Below, piece after piece: positions 33,316-41,620 of a DNA stretch of 64,000 nucleotides (its first letter is position 1; each line of letters starts with the position of its first letter). Origin of the DNA: Tabrizicola flagellatus (GTDB taxonomy: Bacteria; Pseudomonadota; Alphaproteobacteria; Rhodobacterales; Rhodobacteraceae); assembly GCF_008271465.1 (NCBI RefSeq), contig NZ_VMDU01000004.1, forward strand, positions 186,001 through 250,000. Reading direction: 5' to 3'. The translations under genes and the position numbers were made by a program. The notes beneath the pieces are model-generated. The model had not been told where the DNA came from and did no database searches. It saw only the letters and a program-made list of their open reading frames with translations.

Positions 33316-34275
33316 ATGACGGAAAATGCGATCTTTCGGCCCACTCGCGCCCCCCTGACCATCGCGATCCTGGTCCTGCCGCAGGCCTCCATCCTCGAGG
33401 TGGCAAGCGCGCTGGACCCCCTGCGCAGCGCCAACCGCCACCTCGGTCACGAGGCCTACCGCTGGCGCGTCGTCTCGCCCGACGGAGCCCCTGTGCCCCT
33501 GACCTGCGGGATCGAACTGCCCTCATCCGGCCCGCTGGCGCATGCAGCAGAGGCCGAGGCGCTGATCGTCATCGCCGGGTATCGCCTCGCCGAAGTCGCG
33601 ACAAGCCCGCTCATCCGCGATCTCCGCCGCATCGCCCCGCGCTTCCAGCTTGTGGGAGGCATCGACGCCGCCCCGTGGGTCCTCGCCCGCGCGGGTCTCC
33701 TCGACGGTTACCGCGCCACGGTCCACTGGGAGGACCTCGAGGATCTCGCCGCCGCCCATCCGCATGTGGACGTCGTGCCCGACCGCTTCGTGATCGATCG
33801 CAACCGCGTGACGATCAGCGGGGCCGCGCCCGCGCAGGATTTCATGCTGCACCTGATCCGCGCGCGGCACGGGGCGGCGCTGGCGCGTCAGGTCGCCGCC
33901 AGCTTCCTCGCCACCGTCCGCAGCGGCCACGAACCCCAGATCGCGCGCGGCCAGGACCCGAGCCTCGACCCGCGCGTCGCCGCCGCTCTCGCCCGGATGG
34001 AAGCGCGGATCGACGCCCCCGAACCGGCCGTGCAAACCGCCCGCGCCGTGGGCCTTTCGCCCCGCCGCCTCGAGACTCTGTTCCGCGCCGCCCTCGGCAC
34101 CACCCCGGCCGCCCATGCGCTCGACCTGCGTCTCCAGACGGCGCGGCGGATGCTCACCGACACGCGCCATCCCGTCGCCGAGGTCGCGCTACGCACCGGC
34201 TTTTCCAGCCCCTCCACCCTGTCGCGCGCCTTCCGGGCCCGGTTCGGCCAGTCGCCGGGCAGCCTGCGCCGCTGA
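33316..34275 (+). CDS. GlxA/CdhR-type AraC family regulator of carnitine catabolism
   Basis: The 319-residue protein has an N-terminal DJ-1/PfpI-like ligand domain (about 14-185: LTIAILVLPQASILEVASAL, LVGGIDAAPWVLARAG) and a C-terminal AraC DNA-binding domain (about 220-319: ARAVGLSPRRLETLFRAALG, then TGFSSPSTLSRAFRARFGQS). This architecture matches CdhR and GbdR, activators of carnitine and glycine betaine catabolism in pseudomonads. Divergent placement beside the BKACE-lcdH operon makes it the likely activator, with carnitine or a derivative as inducer (inference). ATG at 33316. Confidence 0.88.
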   Translation: MTENAIFRPTRAPLTIAILVLPQASILEVASALDPLRSANRHLGHEAYRWRVVSPDGAPVPLTCGIELPSSGPLAHAAEAEALIVIAGYRLAEVATSPLIRDLRRIAPRFQLVGGIDAAPWVLARAGLLDGYRATVHWEDLEDLAAAHPHVDVVPDRFVIDRNRVTISGAAPAQDFMLHLIRARHGAALARQVAASFLATVRSGHEPQIARGQDPSLDPRVAAALARMEARIDAPEPAVQTARAVGLSPRRLETLFRAALGTTPAAHALDLRLQTARRMLTDTRHPVAEVALRTGFSSPSTLSRAFRARFGQSPGSLRR

Positions 34276-34283
34276 CCCCGGTC

Positions 34284-34317
34284 CTTCATCTGTCCACAAA
34301 TATCCCCGGGGGGGGTG
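34284..34317 (+). repeat. Dispersed repeat, copy 5
   Basis: CTTCATCTGTCCACAAATAT then CCCCGGGGGGGG, 8 bp after the regulator stop, in the 133-bp convergent space before the M3 peptidase stop. Confidence 0.8.
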
Positions 34318-34408
34318 ATGAGCGATCAGAAACCCTCCAGCAGAGGGTTTCCGCGAAGAACGCCCGGCCCGTGGCCGGGCCGGACCGGGGGGGGGCTGCC
34401 CCCCCGAC

Positions 34409-36418
34409 TCAGGCCGCGTCCAGAAGCCCCCGGCCCTTCAACAGCGCCTCGACCCCGGGCATCTTGCCGCGGAACTTCAGATACAGCGCCTCGGCCTCCT
34501 CCGACCCGCCGGCCGAGAGGATAAAGCGCTCCAGCCGGGCCGCGGTGGCCGGATCGAAGGGATCGCCCGCCTCCTCGAAGGCGGCGAAGGCGTCGGCATC
34601 CATCACCTCGGACCACATGTAGCTGTAGTAACCCGCCGAATAGCCATCGCCGCTGAACACATGCGCGAAATGCGGCGTTGCATGCCGCATGCGGATCGCG
34701 CGCGGCATGCCCAGCGCCTCCAGCACCTCGGCCTGGCGCTGCATCGGGTCGGCAGGCGGCTGGCCGGTGTGGAACTCCAGGTCCACCATGGCAGACGCCA
34801 CGAATTCCACCGTGGCAAAGCCCTGGTCATAGGTGCCCGCGTCCAGCAGCCGCTTCAACATGTCGGCTGGCATCGGCTCCCCGGTCTCATGGTGCCGCGC
34901 ATGGGCTGCCAGCACCTGCGGCACCTCCAGCCAGTGTTCGTAAAGCTGGCTCGGCAGTTCCACGAAGTCGCGCGCCACGGATGTCCCGCTGATGAAGCCG
35001 TAGGTCACGTCCGACAGCATCTGGTGCAGCGCATGGCCGAATTCGTGGAACAGGGTCCGCGCATCGTCATAGGACAGAAGCGCCGGGTCGCCCTTGGCGA
35101 AGTTGCAGACGTTCACGACGATCGGCCGCTGGTCCCCCCCGAGCTTGCGCTGCGACCGCATCGCCGAACACCAGGCGCCCGAGCGTTTCGACCCCCGCGC
35201 GAAGTAATCGCCCAGGAAGACCGCGACATGCGCGCCGTTCCGGGTGACTTCCCAGCCCCGCACGTCCGGGTGATAGAAGGGCCCGTCGATCTCGCGGAAC
35301 TCCAGTCCGAAAAGCCGCGTCGCGCAGTCGAACATCGCCCCCAGCATCGCCTCCAGCGACAGGTAAGGCTTGAGCGCCGCCTCATCCAGGTCATGCTCGG
35401 CCTTGCGCCGCTTCTCGCTGTAGTAACGCCAGTCCCAGGGTTCCAGCGGCCCCGCGAATCCGTCCGCCCGCAGCATCGCCTCCAGCACCGCGGCATCCGC
35501 AAGCGCCTTGGCCCGGGCCGGCGCCCAGACCCGCAGCAACAGGTCGCGCACCGCGTCGGGCGTCTTGGCCATCTCGGGCTCCAGCTTGTAGGCCGCGAAA
35601 TCCGTGTACCCCAACAACTGCGCCCGTTCATGGCGCAGCGCGAGGATTTCGGCCGCGATCCCCCGGTTGTCCGTCGCCCCCCCGTTGGCCCCCCGCGCCA
35701 CCCAGGCCTCATAGGCCTGCTGCCGCAAGGCGCGGTTGGGCGAGAACTGCAGGACCGGCACGATGAGGGAGCGGTTCAGCGTCACCACCGGCCCCAGCCC
35801 CTTTTCCGCCCCCGCCGCGCGGGCCGCGTCCTGCACGAAGCCCGGCAACGCGGCCAGATCGTCCGGCGCAAGTTCCATGTGCCAGGACCGCTCGTCCGCC
35901 AGAAGGTTCTGGCCAAACTGAGTGCCCAGCACCGCCAGCCGCGCCTTCACTTCCGTCAGCCGCTCCGCTGCGGCACCCTCCAGCGCCGCACCAGAGCGGA
36001 CGAACATCTGCCGGTACAGATCCAGCACGCGCCGCTGTTCCGCCGTCAGCCCCAGCCCCTCGCGGCCCTGCCACAAGGCCTCGATCTTGGCCCAGAGCCG
36101 CTTGTTGTTAGTGATTTCGGACGAGAACTGGGACATCTTCGGCGCCAGATCCCGCATCAGCGCCTCGCGCGCGTCGTTACTGTCCGCGCCCGCGAGGTTG
36201 TAGAACACCCCCGCCACCCGGTCGAGATCGCCCTCCGCCAGTTCCAGCGCCTCGATAACCTCGGCAAAGGAGGCGCCCGGCCCTTCCGCAATCGCGGATA
36301 TGGCCGCCCGCGCCCGCGCCAGCGCCTCATCGAAGGCCGGCCCGAAATCCTCGTCCCGGATCGCGGCAAAGGGCGGCAGGCCGAAAAGCGTATTCCATGG
36401 TTCCAGAAGCGCGTTCAT
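34409..36418 (-). CDS. prlC: Oligopeptidase A-like M3 family metallopeptidase
   Basis: Cytosolic zinc oligopeptidase of 669 residues. The gluzincin motif HEFGH in DDARTLFHEFGHALHQML is at about residue 458, with the downstream glutamate in the LYEHWLE region. The family (PrlC/Dcp/thimet) degrades short peptides, including cleaved signal peptides. Length is typical. It starts with ATG at 36416-36418; the closest in-frame upstream sequence is not conserved. It shares no obvious operon with the ABC genes upstream, from which it is separated by an extended dispersed repeat. Confidence 0.92.
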   Translation of the reverse strand: MNALLEPWNTLFGLPPFAAIRDEDFGPAFDEALARARAAISAIAEGPGASFAEVIEALELAEGDLDRVAGVFYNLAGADSNDAREALMRDLAPKMSQFSSEITNNKRLWAKIEALWQGREGLGLTAEQRRVLDLYRQMFVRSGAALEGAAAERLTEVKARLAVLGTQFGQNLLADERSWHMELAPDDLAALPGFVQDAARAAGAEKGLGPVVTLNRSLIVPVLQFSPNRALRQQAYEAWVARGANGGATDNRGIAAEILALRHERAQLLGYTDFAAYKLEPEMAKTPDAVRDLLLRVWAPARAKALADAAVLEAMLRADGFAGPLEPWDWRYYSEKRRKAEHDLDEAALKPYLSLEAMLGAMFDCATRLFGLEFREIDGPFYHPDVRGWEVTRNGAHVAVFLGDYFARGSKRSGAWCSAMRSQRKLGGDQRPIVVNVCNFAKGDPALLSYDDARTLFHEFGHALHQMLSDVTYGFISGTSVARDFVELPSQLYEHWLEVPQVLAAHARHHETGEPMPADMLKRLLDAGTYDQGFATVEFVASAMVDLEFHTGQPPADPMQRQAEVLEALGMPRAIRMRHATPHFAHVFSGDGYSAGYYSYMWSEVMDADAFAAFEEAGDPFDPATAARLERFILSAGGSEEAEALYLKFRGKMPGVEALLKGRGLLDAA

Positions 36419-36480
36419 CCCGGTTCTCCTTTGCCCGGCAGGCTAGGCCCGGACCAGGCCAAGGTCCAGCCTTGCCCTTT

Positions 36481-36590
36481 GCCGAAATACTCCCGCCGGA
36501 GGCCGACCGAGCCGGTTGTGCCGCAGGCACAGAGGCGAGAGAAAAGTCTTGCGCCCGCAAGGGCGCGCAATTCGTCAGCCGTCCCGCCCG
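36481..36590 (+). repeat. Dispersed repeat, copy 6, extended form
   Basis: GAAATACTCCCGCCGGAGGC leads into CCGAGCCGGTTG, hairpin 1 TGTGCC/GGCACA (36517-36522, 36526-36531, loop GCA), then AGAGGCGAGAG, and hairpin 2 GCGCCC/GGGCGC (36551-36556, 36561-36566). The end runs past the permease stop at 36575. The stretch occupies almost the entire gap before prlC. The 5' TTTCATCTGTCC part is missing. Confidence 0.8.
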
Positions 36591-37366
36591 CGCATTCGCA
36601 TCCTCGCCTCGAACCTGCGCAACAGAAGCGACAGGCCGATGGTCATGACCAGGTAGAGGAAGGCCGCGACATTGTAGGTCTCGAAATAGCGGAAGTTGCC
36701 GGCTGCCGTGACCTTGGCCAGCTGCGCCACATCCGACACACCCAGCACGGCGACCAACGAACTGTCTTTCACCATTGCAACAAAATCATTGCCCAATGGC
36801 GGCAGGATCAGCCGTATCGCTTGCGGAAATCGAACATGGCGAAACCTCTGCCACCCGTTCAGCCCCAGCGCCTGCGCGGCCTCGATCTGGCCCTTGTCCA
36901 CCGCCTGAAGCCCGGCGCGGAAGATCTCGGCGAGAAAGGCCGAATAGGCCAGCATCAAGGCCAGCACCGCCCGCCACAACAGCGGCACATCGCGGGTGCG
37001 CACCAGTTCCTCTCCCGCCAGCGCGTTCACCCCGGCCACCACCCCCGGCACCAGCACGAAGGCGACGTAAAGCAGCAGCACCACGATCGGCACGCCTCGC
37101 ATCACCTCGATGTAGAGCCGCGCGATCTGCCGCACGACCACGAACCGCGACATCCCCATGACCGCGAGCCCCAGGCCCATCGCGCAGGCCCCCAGATAGG
37201 CCACGACCGCCACCGTCAACGTGACCGCCAGGCCCTTCGACAGCACCCGCAGCGCCGAGGCATAGACCTCGTCGGCCAGCATCTCGTACAAAAGCCAAAG
37301 GCCGGTGACGCACAGGATCACCAGCCACCAGGGAAAGTCCTTGTCGGGATCGGCGTTCGGGGCCAT
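36575..37366 (-). CDS. Amino-acid ABC transporter permease (HisM/GlnP type)
   Basis: Inner-membrane protein of 263 residues with a long N-terminal hydrophobic segment, a second at about 47-70, and the permease EAA loop ALGLNGWQRFRHVRFPQAIR (about 165-184) that contacts the ATPase. The RGVPIVVLLLYVAFVLVPG motif is typical of polar amino-acid importers. No ATP-binding gene is adjacent, so it must share an ATPase encoded elsewhere. It is 34 bp downstream of the binding-protein gene. Its stop codon lies inside the extended dispersed repeat. Confidence 0.88.
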   Translation of the reverse strand: MAPNADPDKDFPWWLVILCVTGLWLLYEMLADEVYASALRVLSKGLAVTLTVAVVAYLGACAMGLGLAVMGMSRFVVVRQIARLYIEVMRGVPIVVLLLYVAFVLVPGVVAGVNALAGEELVRTRDVPLLWRAVLALMLAYSAFLAEIFRAGLQAVDKGQIEAAQALGLNGWQRFRHVRFPQAIRLILPPLGNDFVAMVKDSSLVAVLGVSDVAQLAKVTAAGNFRYFETYNVAAFLYLVMTIGLSLLLRRFEARMRMRGRDG

Positions 37367-37400
37367 CGGATCGCCCCCGGCCCGCGCCGGGGGCTGTCCT

Positions 37401-38186
37401 TCACTCGCCCATCTTGTACTCGACGAACCACTTCTGGTTCAGCGCATCCAGCGTGCCGTCCGCCTTCATGCTCGCGATCGCCGCGTTGATCGGCGCGACC
37501 AGTTCCGAACCCTTCGGGAAGATGAAGCCGAAATCCTCCGAGGCCAGCGGTTCGCCGATGATCTTCAACCCGCCGTTCGAGGCCTGCACATAGCCGTTCG
37601 CCGCCGTCGAATCCGACAGGGTCAGGTCCACGTCGCCGGCCTTCAGCGCCTCGAGCCCCGCCCCAAAGGTTTCGAACTTGATGATCCGCGGGTTCTCCTC
37701 GTTGCCGTCCAGGATGTTGTAGACCGCCGCATAGAAGGGCGACGTCCCCGGCTGGGCCGAGATCAGAAGGTCCGGGTTCGCCGCAAAGCTTGCCGCATCG
37801 GTGAACCGCGCCTCATCCCCCCGCACGATCATCAGCATCTCCGACCGCATGTAGGGGTCGCTGAAATCGACCTTCTCCTTGCGCTCGTCCTTGATGGTGA
37901 TCCCTGTCATGCCGATGTCGTACTGCCCTTCGCTGACCGCCGGGATCATCGCGTCCCAGCTGGTGTTCTCATACTTGACCGTGATGTTCAGCCGCTTGGC
38001 GATCTCGGCCATGGCGTCGTATTCCCAGCCGATCGCCTTGCCCTCCTTGTCCAGGAACTGCAGCGGCGGGTAGGCGTTCTCGGTCACCACGACCACCTCC
38101 TTCCCGCCAAGGTCCGGCAGGTCCTGCGCCAGCGCGGGCGCAGTCAGGGCGGCAAGTCCAAGCAAGGCAGCAGCAGTCAGTTTCAT
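37401..38186 (-). CDS. Amino-acid ABC transporter substrate-binding protein
   Basis: Periplasmic binding protein of 261 residues: signal peptide 1-20 (cleavage after ALA), then a SBP_bac_3 domain with [33 protein letters not shown] and [20 protein letters not shown], characteristic of the glutamine/arginine/lysine-type family. The ligand is not determined; polar or basic amino acids are most likely. It precedes the permease gene in one operon. The divergent amidase gene starts 140 bp upstream, so a bidirectional promoter region lies between. Confidence 0.9.
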   Translation of the reverse strand: MKLTAAALLGLAALTAPALAQDLPDLGGKEVVVVTENAYPPLQFLDKEGKAIGWEYDAMAEIAKRLNITVKYENTSWDAMIPAVSEGQYDIGMTGITIKDERKEKVDFSDPYMRSEMLMIVRGDEARFTDAASFAANPDLLISAQPGTSPFYAAVYNILDGNEENPRIIKFETFGAGLEALKAGDVDLTLSDSTAANGYVQASNGGLKIIGEPLASEDFGFIFPKGSELVAPINAAIASMKADGTLDALNQKWFVEYKMGE

Positions 38187-38326
38187 CGGTCCGTCTCCGG
38201 GGCTGATTGATCAAATCCCGACTATGCCATGCCCATGCGCCGATGCAAGGCGGGCCTTTGTCCGGCCGGTTCCCCCTTTTCAACCCGGCCGAACCGGTCC
38301 ACCCTGCCCGCAGAATGGAGCCGCCC

Positions 38327-39700
38327 ATGGACCCCGCCACGCTCACTGCCACCGCTCTGACCGACCTCATCCGCGCAAGGCAGCTGTCCGCGGTCGAGGC
38401 GGTGCAGGCGACGCTCGCGCGGATCGACCGGCTGAACCCCGCGCTCAACGCCATCGTCCAGCGGATGGATGACCAGGCCCTTGCCGCCGCCCGCGCCATC
38501 GACGCGCAGATCGCAAAGGGAGAGGATCCCGGCCCCCTCGCCGGCGTCCCCGTCACCGTCAAGGTGAACATCGACCAGGCCGGCTTCGCCACGACGAACG
38601 GCCTGAAGATCCAGTCCGACCTGATTGCGACCGAGGACAGCCCGCCGGTCGCGAACCTCCGCCGCGCCGGGGCCGTCATCGTCGGACGCACCAACACGCC
38701 CGCCTTCAGCTTGCGCTGGTTCACCCGCAACAGCCTGCACGGCGCGACGCGAAACCCCGCCTTCCCCGGCCTCACCCCCGGCGGATCATCCGGGGGCGCC
38801 GCGGCCGCAGCTGCCGCCGGCCTCGGCCCCATCGCCCATGGCACCGACATCGCGGGCTCCATCCGCTACCCCGCCCATGCCTGCGGCATCCATGGTCTCC
38901 GCCCCGGCCTCGGCCGTGTCCCCGCCTTCAACGCCACCGCGGGCGACCGGCTGATCGGCGGGCAGCTGATGGCCGTCTCCGGCCCCCTCGCTCGGTCGGC
39001 GGCCGACCTCCGCCTCGGCCACGCCGCGCTCTCGCAGCCAGACCCGCGCGATCCGTGGTGGACCCCCGCCACCTTCGCCCCCTACCGCAAACGCGCCGCC
39101 CTCGCCCTCGCACCGGACGGGTTGCAAACCGACCCCGCGATCCGGCAGACCCTGACCGCCGCCGCCCGAACTCTGGAAGCGAACGGATGGGAGATCGGCA
39201 CCCCGCCCCTCCCTCCCTTCCGCGAGGCGATGGAGCTGCAACTCACCCTCTGGCTCTCCGAATTCGGCCTCGGCGGCGCCGATGCCGTGGCCCGGGAAGG
39301 CGACCCCGACGCCAGCTTCGTCCACCGCGAACTCACGAAACTCGCCCCGCCGCCCACGCTCGAAAGCTTCATGCGCGCGCTTCAGTCCCGCGCCCGCCTC
39401 GCCCGCCTCTGGCGCGGCTTCTTCGCCGACTGGCCGGTCCTCCTGACCCCGGTCTCAGGGCAACTCCCCTTCCCCGACCACTACGACACCTCCAGCCCCG
39501 AGGCCTTCGCCGCCGTCATCGAAGCGCAAATGCCCCAGATCGCGCCCCCCTTCATGGGCTTTCCCGGCCTGACCGTCACCACGGGCCACACTCCAACCCA
39601 CCCCCTCGGCATCCAGGCCCTCGCCGACCGGGGGAACGAGCATATCCTCCTCGACCTCGCCGACCTCCTCGCCCCCGAAATCCCCGCCGTGACCCCGTAG
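38327..39700 (+). CDS. Amidase-signature family enzyme
   Basis: The 457-residue hydrolase has the Ser-cisSer-Lys triad: K79 (GVPVTVKVNID), S154 ([11 protein letters not shown]) and S178 (GTDIAGSIRYPA). The usual GTDTGGSIR reads GTDIAGSIR here, a double change in the oxyanion-hole loop. It probably hydrolyses a small amide; the substrate is unknown. ATG at 38327 has GGAG 6 nt upstream; an in-frame ATG at 38315 is less well placed. It is divergent from the binding-protein gene, so it may act on an amide taken up by that transporter. Confidence 0.85.
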   Translation: MDPATLTATALTDLIRARQLSAVEAVQATLARIDRLNPALNAIVQRMDDQALAAARAIDAQIAKGEDPGPLAGVPVTVKVNIDQAGFATTNGLKIQSDLIATEDSPPVANLRRAGAVIVGRTNTPAFSLRWFTRNSLHGATRNPAFPGLTPGGSSGGAAAAAAAGLGPIAHGTDIAGSIRYPAHACGIHGLRPGLGRVPAFNATAGDRLIGGQLMAVSGPLARSAADLRLGHAALSQPDPRDPWWTPATFAPYRKRAALALAPDGLQTDPAIRQTLTAAARTLEANGWEIGTPPLPPFREAMELQLTLWLSEFGLGGADAVAREGDPDASFVHRELTKLAPPPTLESFMRALQSRARLARLWRGFFADWPVLLTPVSGQLPFPDHYDTSSPEAFAAVIEAQMPQIAPPFMGFPGLTVTTGHTPTHPLGIQALADRGNEHILLDLADLLAPEIPAVTP

Positions 39701-39771
39701 GCCGGGCATCAGCCCGACTCTCCCCAAGCAAAAGACCACGTTCCCCGACGCAAGGCGTCCGATCCTCCCAG

Positions 39772-39897
39772 CTTCATCTGTCCAGAAATATCCCCGCCGG
39801 AGGCACGCCCGAGCCGGTTGGCGCGCAGCGCCAGAGGCGAGACAACAGGCTCGCGCGCAGCGCGCGATTCTGCAGCCGTTCCAACCCGCAAGACGCC
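39772..39897 (+). repeat. Dispersed repeat, copy 7, extended form
   Basis: CTTCATCTGTCCAGAAATAT, CCCCGCCGGAGGC, CCGAGCCGGTTG, hairpin 1 TGGCGC/GCGCCA (39819-39824 and 39828-39833, loop GCA), AGAGGCGAGAC, hairpin 2 TCGCGCG/CGCGCGA (39851-39857 and 39861-39867, loop CAG), then TTCCAACCCGCAAG. Compare the copies at 36481 and 46086. Confidence 0.88.
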
Positions 39898-39907
39898 CCT
39901 GCCCAAG

Positions 39908-39970
39908 GCGCCTCCCCTCCCCCTCCGTGGCGGTCGGGGCACTGCCACGACGATGGGGGTGAGGGGCCAG
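39908..39970 (+). repeat. G/C-tract palindromic element, intergenic copy
   Basis: CGCCTCCCCTCCCCCTCCGT, a central hairpin TGGCGGTCGGGGCACTGCCA, then GATGGGGGTGAGGGGCCAG. The flanks are roughly complementary C and G tracts and resemble the in-frame insertion at 14264-14312. Confidence 0.55.
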
Positions 39971-39980
39971 CGCGACTATC

Positions 39981-40053
39981 CTTAAGACCAGGTAAACGAA
40001 AAATGCCAAGCCTTTGATTTCAAAATGACTCCGGCGATTGTCCACCGTGGACA
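39981..40053 (-). repeat. Stop-proximal palindrome element, copy A
   Basis: Reading the minus strand it starts TGTCCACGGTGGACA 3 nt after the MoeB-like stop codon. GGAGTC, TTTTGAAA, CTTG and ATTTTTCGTTTA follow in the same order and spacing as in copy B at 62497. The first 15 bases are identical in both copies. Confidence 0.8.
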
Positions 40054-40056
40054 GAT

Positions 40057-41097
40057 TCAGTGCCGCCCCCCGCAGACCTCGCAATCGGCCCGCTTCTTCA
40101 CCCCGATCACCCGGGTCTCCATGTAGAGGGCATCGTGGATCATCAGCCGCCCCGCCAGCGTCTCCCCGGCCCCGGTGACCCACTTGACCGCCTCCATCGC
40201 CATCATCGACCCGATCACGCCGGGAAGCGGGGCCGCAACGCCCGCCTCGGCGCAGGTCGGCACCAGACCGGGGGCGGGCCTCACCGGGAAGACGCAGGCA
40301 TAGCACGGCCCCCCCTTCGCCGGATCGAACAGGCTGATCTGCCCCTCCCACTGGGTGATCGCCCCGGAAATCAGCGGCACCCCCGCCGCCACACAGGCCC
40401 GGTTGACCAGATAGCGGGTGTCGAAATCATCGGTCCCGTCCAGCACCAGATCGTAGTCCCGGACCAGGTCCACCGCGATCTCCTCGGTCAGCTTCCGATG
40501 ATAGGGCCGCACCTCGATGAACGGGTTCAAGGCCCGCATCGCGACCTCGGCCGAGAAGACCTTCGGCATCCCGATCCGCCCGTCGGTATGGATCACCTGC
40601 CGCTGCAGGTTCGACCCCTCGACCACGTCATGATCGATCACCCCGATCGTCCCCACCCCCGCCGCCGCCAGGTAAAGCAGGACCGGAGAGCCCAGTCCCC
40701 CCGCCCCCACGACCAGAACCTTCGCCCCCTTCAGCCGCTTCTGCCCCGGGCCGCCGATCTCGCGCAGGATGATGTGGCGGGCATAGCGGTCCAGCTCCGC
40801 CTCGCGGAAGGTCCCCGAGGGCGCCAGCGGTGCGGCAGGTTCCGGGGCCTTGCGCCGCCGCAGCGCCCGCAGCAGTTCGCGATAGCCAAGGACGACAGCC
40901 GCAAGCAGCCCGAACACCGTCCAGCCCGGCAAGTCTCCCCCGACGACCCTCGCCATCGGGTTTTCCACCTGAGACGGCAGATGCACGACCATCAGGATCG
41001 CCCACCAGCCTGCCGCCAGCAGCAGCAGCCATCGCTCGCCCCACCCGCGCCACCGGGCCAAAGCCCAAAGCCCGATGAACCCCAGAAGTCCGATCAC
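40057..41097 (-). CDS. ThiF/MoeB/HesA family adenylyltransferase with N-terminal membrane segments
   Basis: E1-like enzyme of 346 residues that would adenylate the C-terminus of a small sulfur carrier (MoaD or ThiS type). Two or three hydrophobic helices (about 3-14, 22-40, 58-72) precede the catalytic domain ([15 protein letters not shown], nucleotide loop GAGGLGSP at 131-138, [13 protein letters not shown]). Zinc cysteines are in CYACVFP and CEVCGGRH. The membrane anchor is unusual for MoeB, though it recurs in related bacteria. The 5' end overlaps the dut stop by 4 nt (ATGA). Its 3' side carries a stop-proximal repeat. Confidence 0.85.
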   Translation of the reverse strand: MIGLLGFIGLWALARWRGWGERWLLLLAAGWWAILMVVHLPSQVENPMARVVGGDLPGWTVFGLLAAVVLGYRELLRALRRRKAPEPAAPLAPSGTFREAELDRYARHIILREIGGPGQKRLKGAKVLVVGAGGLGSPVLLYLAAAGVGTIGVIDHDVVEGSNLQRQVIHTDGRIGMPKVFSAEVAMRALNPFIEVRPYHRKLTEEIAVDLVRDYDLVLDGTDDFDTRYLVNRACVAAGVPLISGAITQWEGQISLFDPAKGGPCYACVFPVRPAPGLVPTCAEAGVAAPLPGVIGSMMAMEAVKWVTGAGETLAGRLMIHDALYMETRVIGVKKRADCEVCGGRH

Positions 41098-41564
41098 GAC
41101 CGCATCCCGGTCGAGCCGAACCCGCCCGTCCCCCGCGCCGTCTCGTCCAGCAACTCGACCACCGCAAAGCCCACCTGCACTACCGGCGCCACCACGACCT
41201 GCGCCACCCGGTCGCCATGCCGCACCGTGTAGGCTTCCGTCCCGAGGTTGACCAGCGACACCCCCAGCGGCCCCCGGTAATCGCTGTCGATCGTGCCGGG
41301 AGTGTTCGGCAGGGTGATCCCGTGCTTCGACGCCAGACCCGAGCGCGGCCGCACCTGCATCTCATACCCTTCGGGCACCGCCACCCGGATCCCCGTCGGA
41401 CAGATCGCCCGCTGCATCGGCGCCAGCGTCAAGCCGGCCGCGCGCGCCTCGACGGGGAAGTTCGCGCACAGATCCGCCCCCGCCGCCCCTGCAGTCTGAT
41501 AGGCGGGCAAGGGCAGGCTACGGTCGGCCCAGTCTTCCCACACCACCTGAACAACCGGCCCCAT
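41094..41564 (-). CDS. dut: Deoxyuridine 5'-triphosphate nucleotidohydrolase
   Basis: Trimeric dUTPase (dUTP to dUMP plus PPi), 156 residues. Motifs in order: [32 protein letters not shown] (catalytic Asp), GDRVAQVVV and the C-terminal P-loop-like [13 protein letters not shown] at 41562-41564 has AGGTGGGG just upstream; that site directly follows the dispersed repeat (GGACAGATGAAA), so the repeat forms the 5' leader. dut lies downstream of coaBC on the same strand, 56 bp away, and overlaps the MoeB-like gene. Confidence 0.95.
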   Translation of the reverse strand: MGPVVQVVWEDWADRSLPLPAYQTAGAAGADLCANFPVEARAAGLTLAPMQRAICPTGIRVAVPEGYEMQVRPRSGLASKHGITLPNTPGTIDSDYRGPLGVSLVNLGTEAYTVRHGDRVAQVVVAPVVQVGFAVVELLDETARGTGGFGSTGMRS

Positions 41565-41573
41565 CGCCCCACC

Positions 41574-41610
41574 TTTCATCTGTCCGCAAATATCCCCGCC
41601 GGAGGCTCCC
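41574..41610 (+). repeat. Dispersed repeat, copy 8
   Basis: TTTCATCTGTCCGCAAATAT then CCCCGCCGGAGGC. It fills most of the 56-bp space between coaBC and dut, both on the minus strand, so it is transcribed as part of the dut leader. Confidence 0.85.
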
Positions 41611-41620
41611 GCAGCCGCAA

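Larger units (their letters stand above)
39701..40056. other. 356-bp intergenic region made of repeat elements
   Basis: No gene. In order: a GCCGGGC ATCA GCCCGAC-like short hairpin right after the amidase stop, the extended dispersed repeat (39772-39897), a G/C-tract palindrome related to the insertion in the AmpD-like amidase (39908-39970), and the stop-proximal element with TGTCCACCGTGGACA (39981-40053). The two flanking genes are convergent. Confidence 0.8.

Noticed and set aside
34661-37489. A 942-codon plus-strand open frame across prlC and the ABC permease
   Set aside because: It spans two real minus-strand genes and an intergenic repeat, and the translation is Arg/Gln/His-rich with no recognisable fold.
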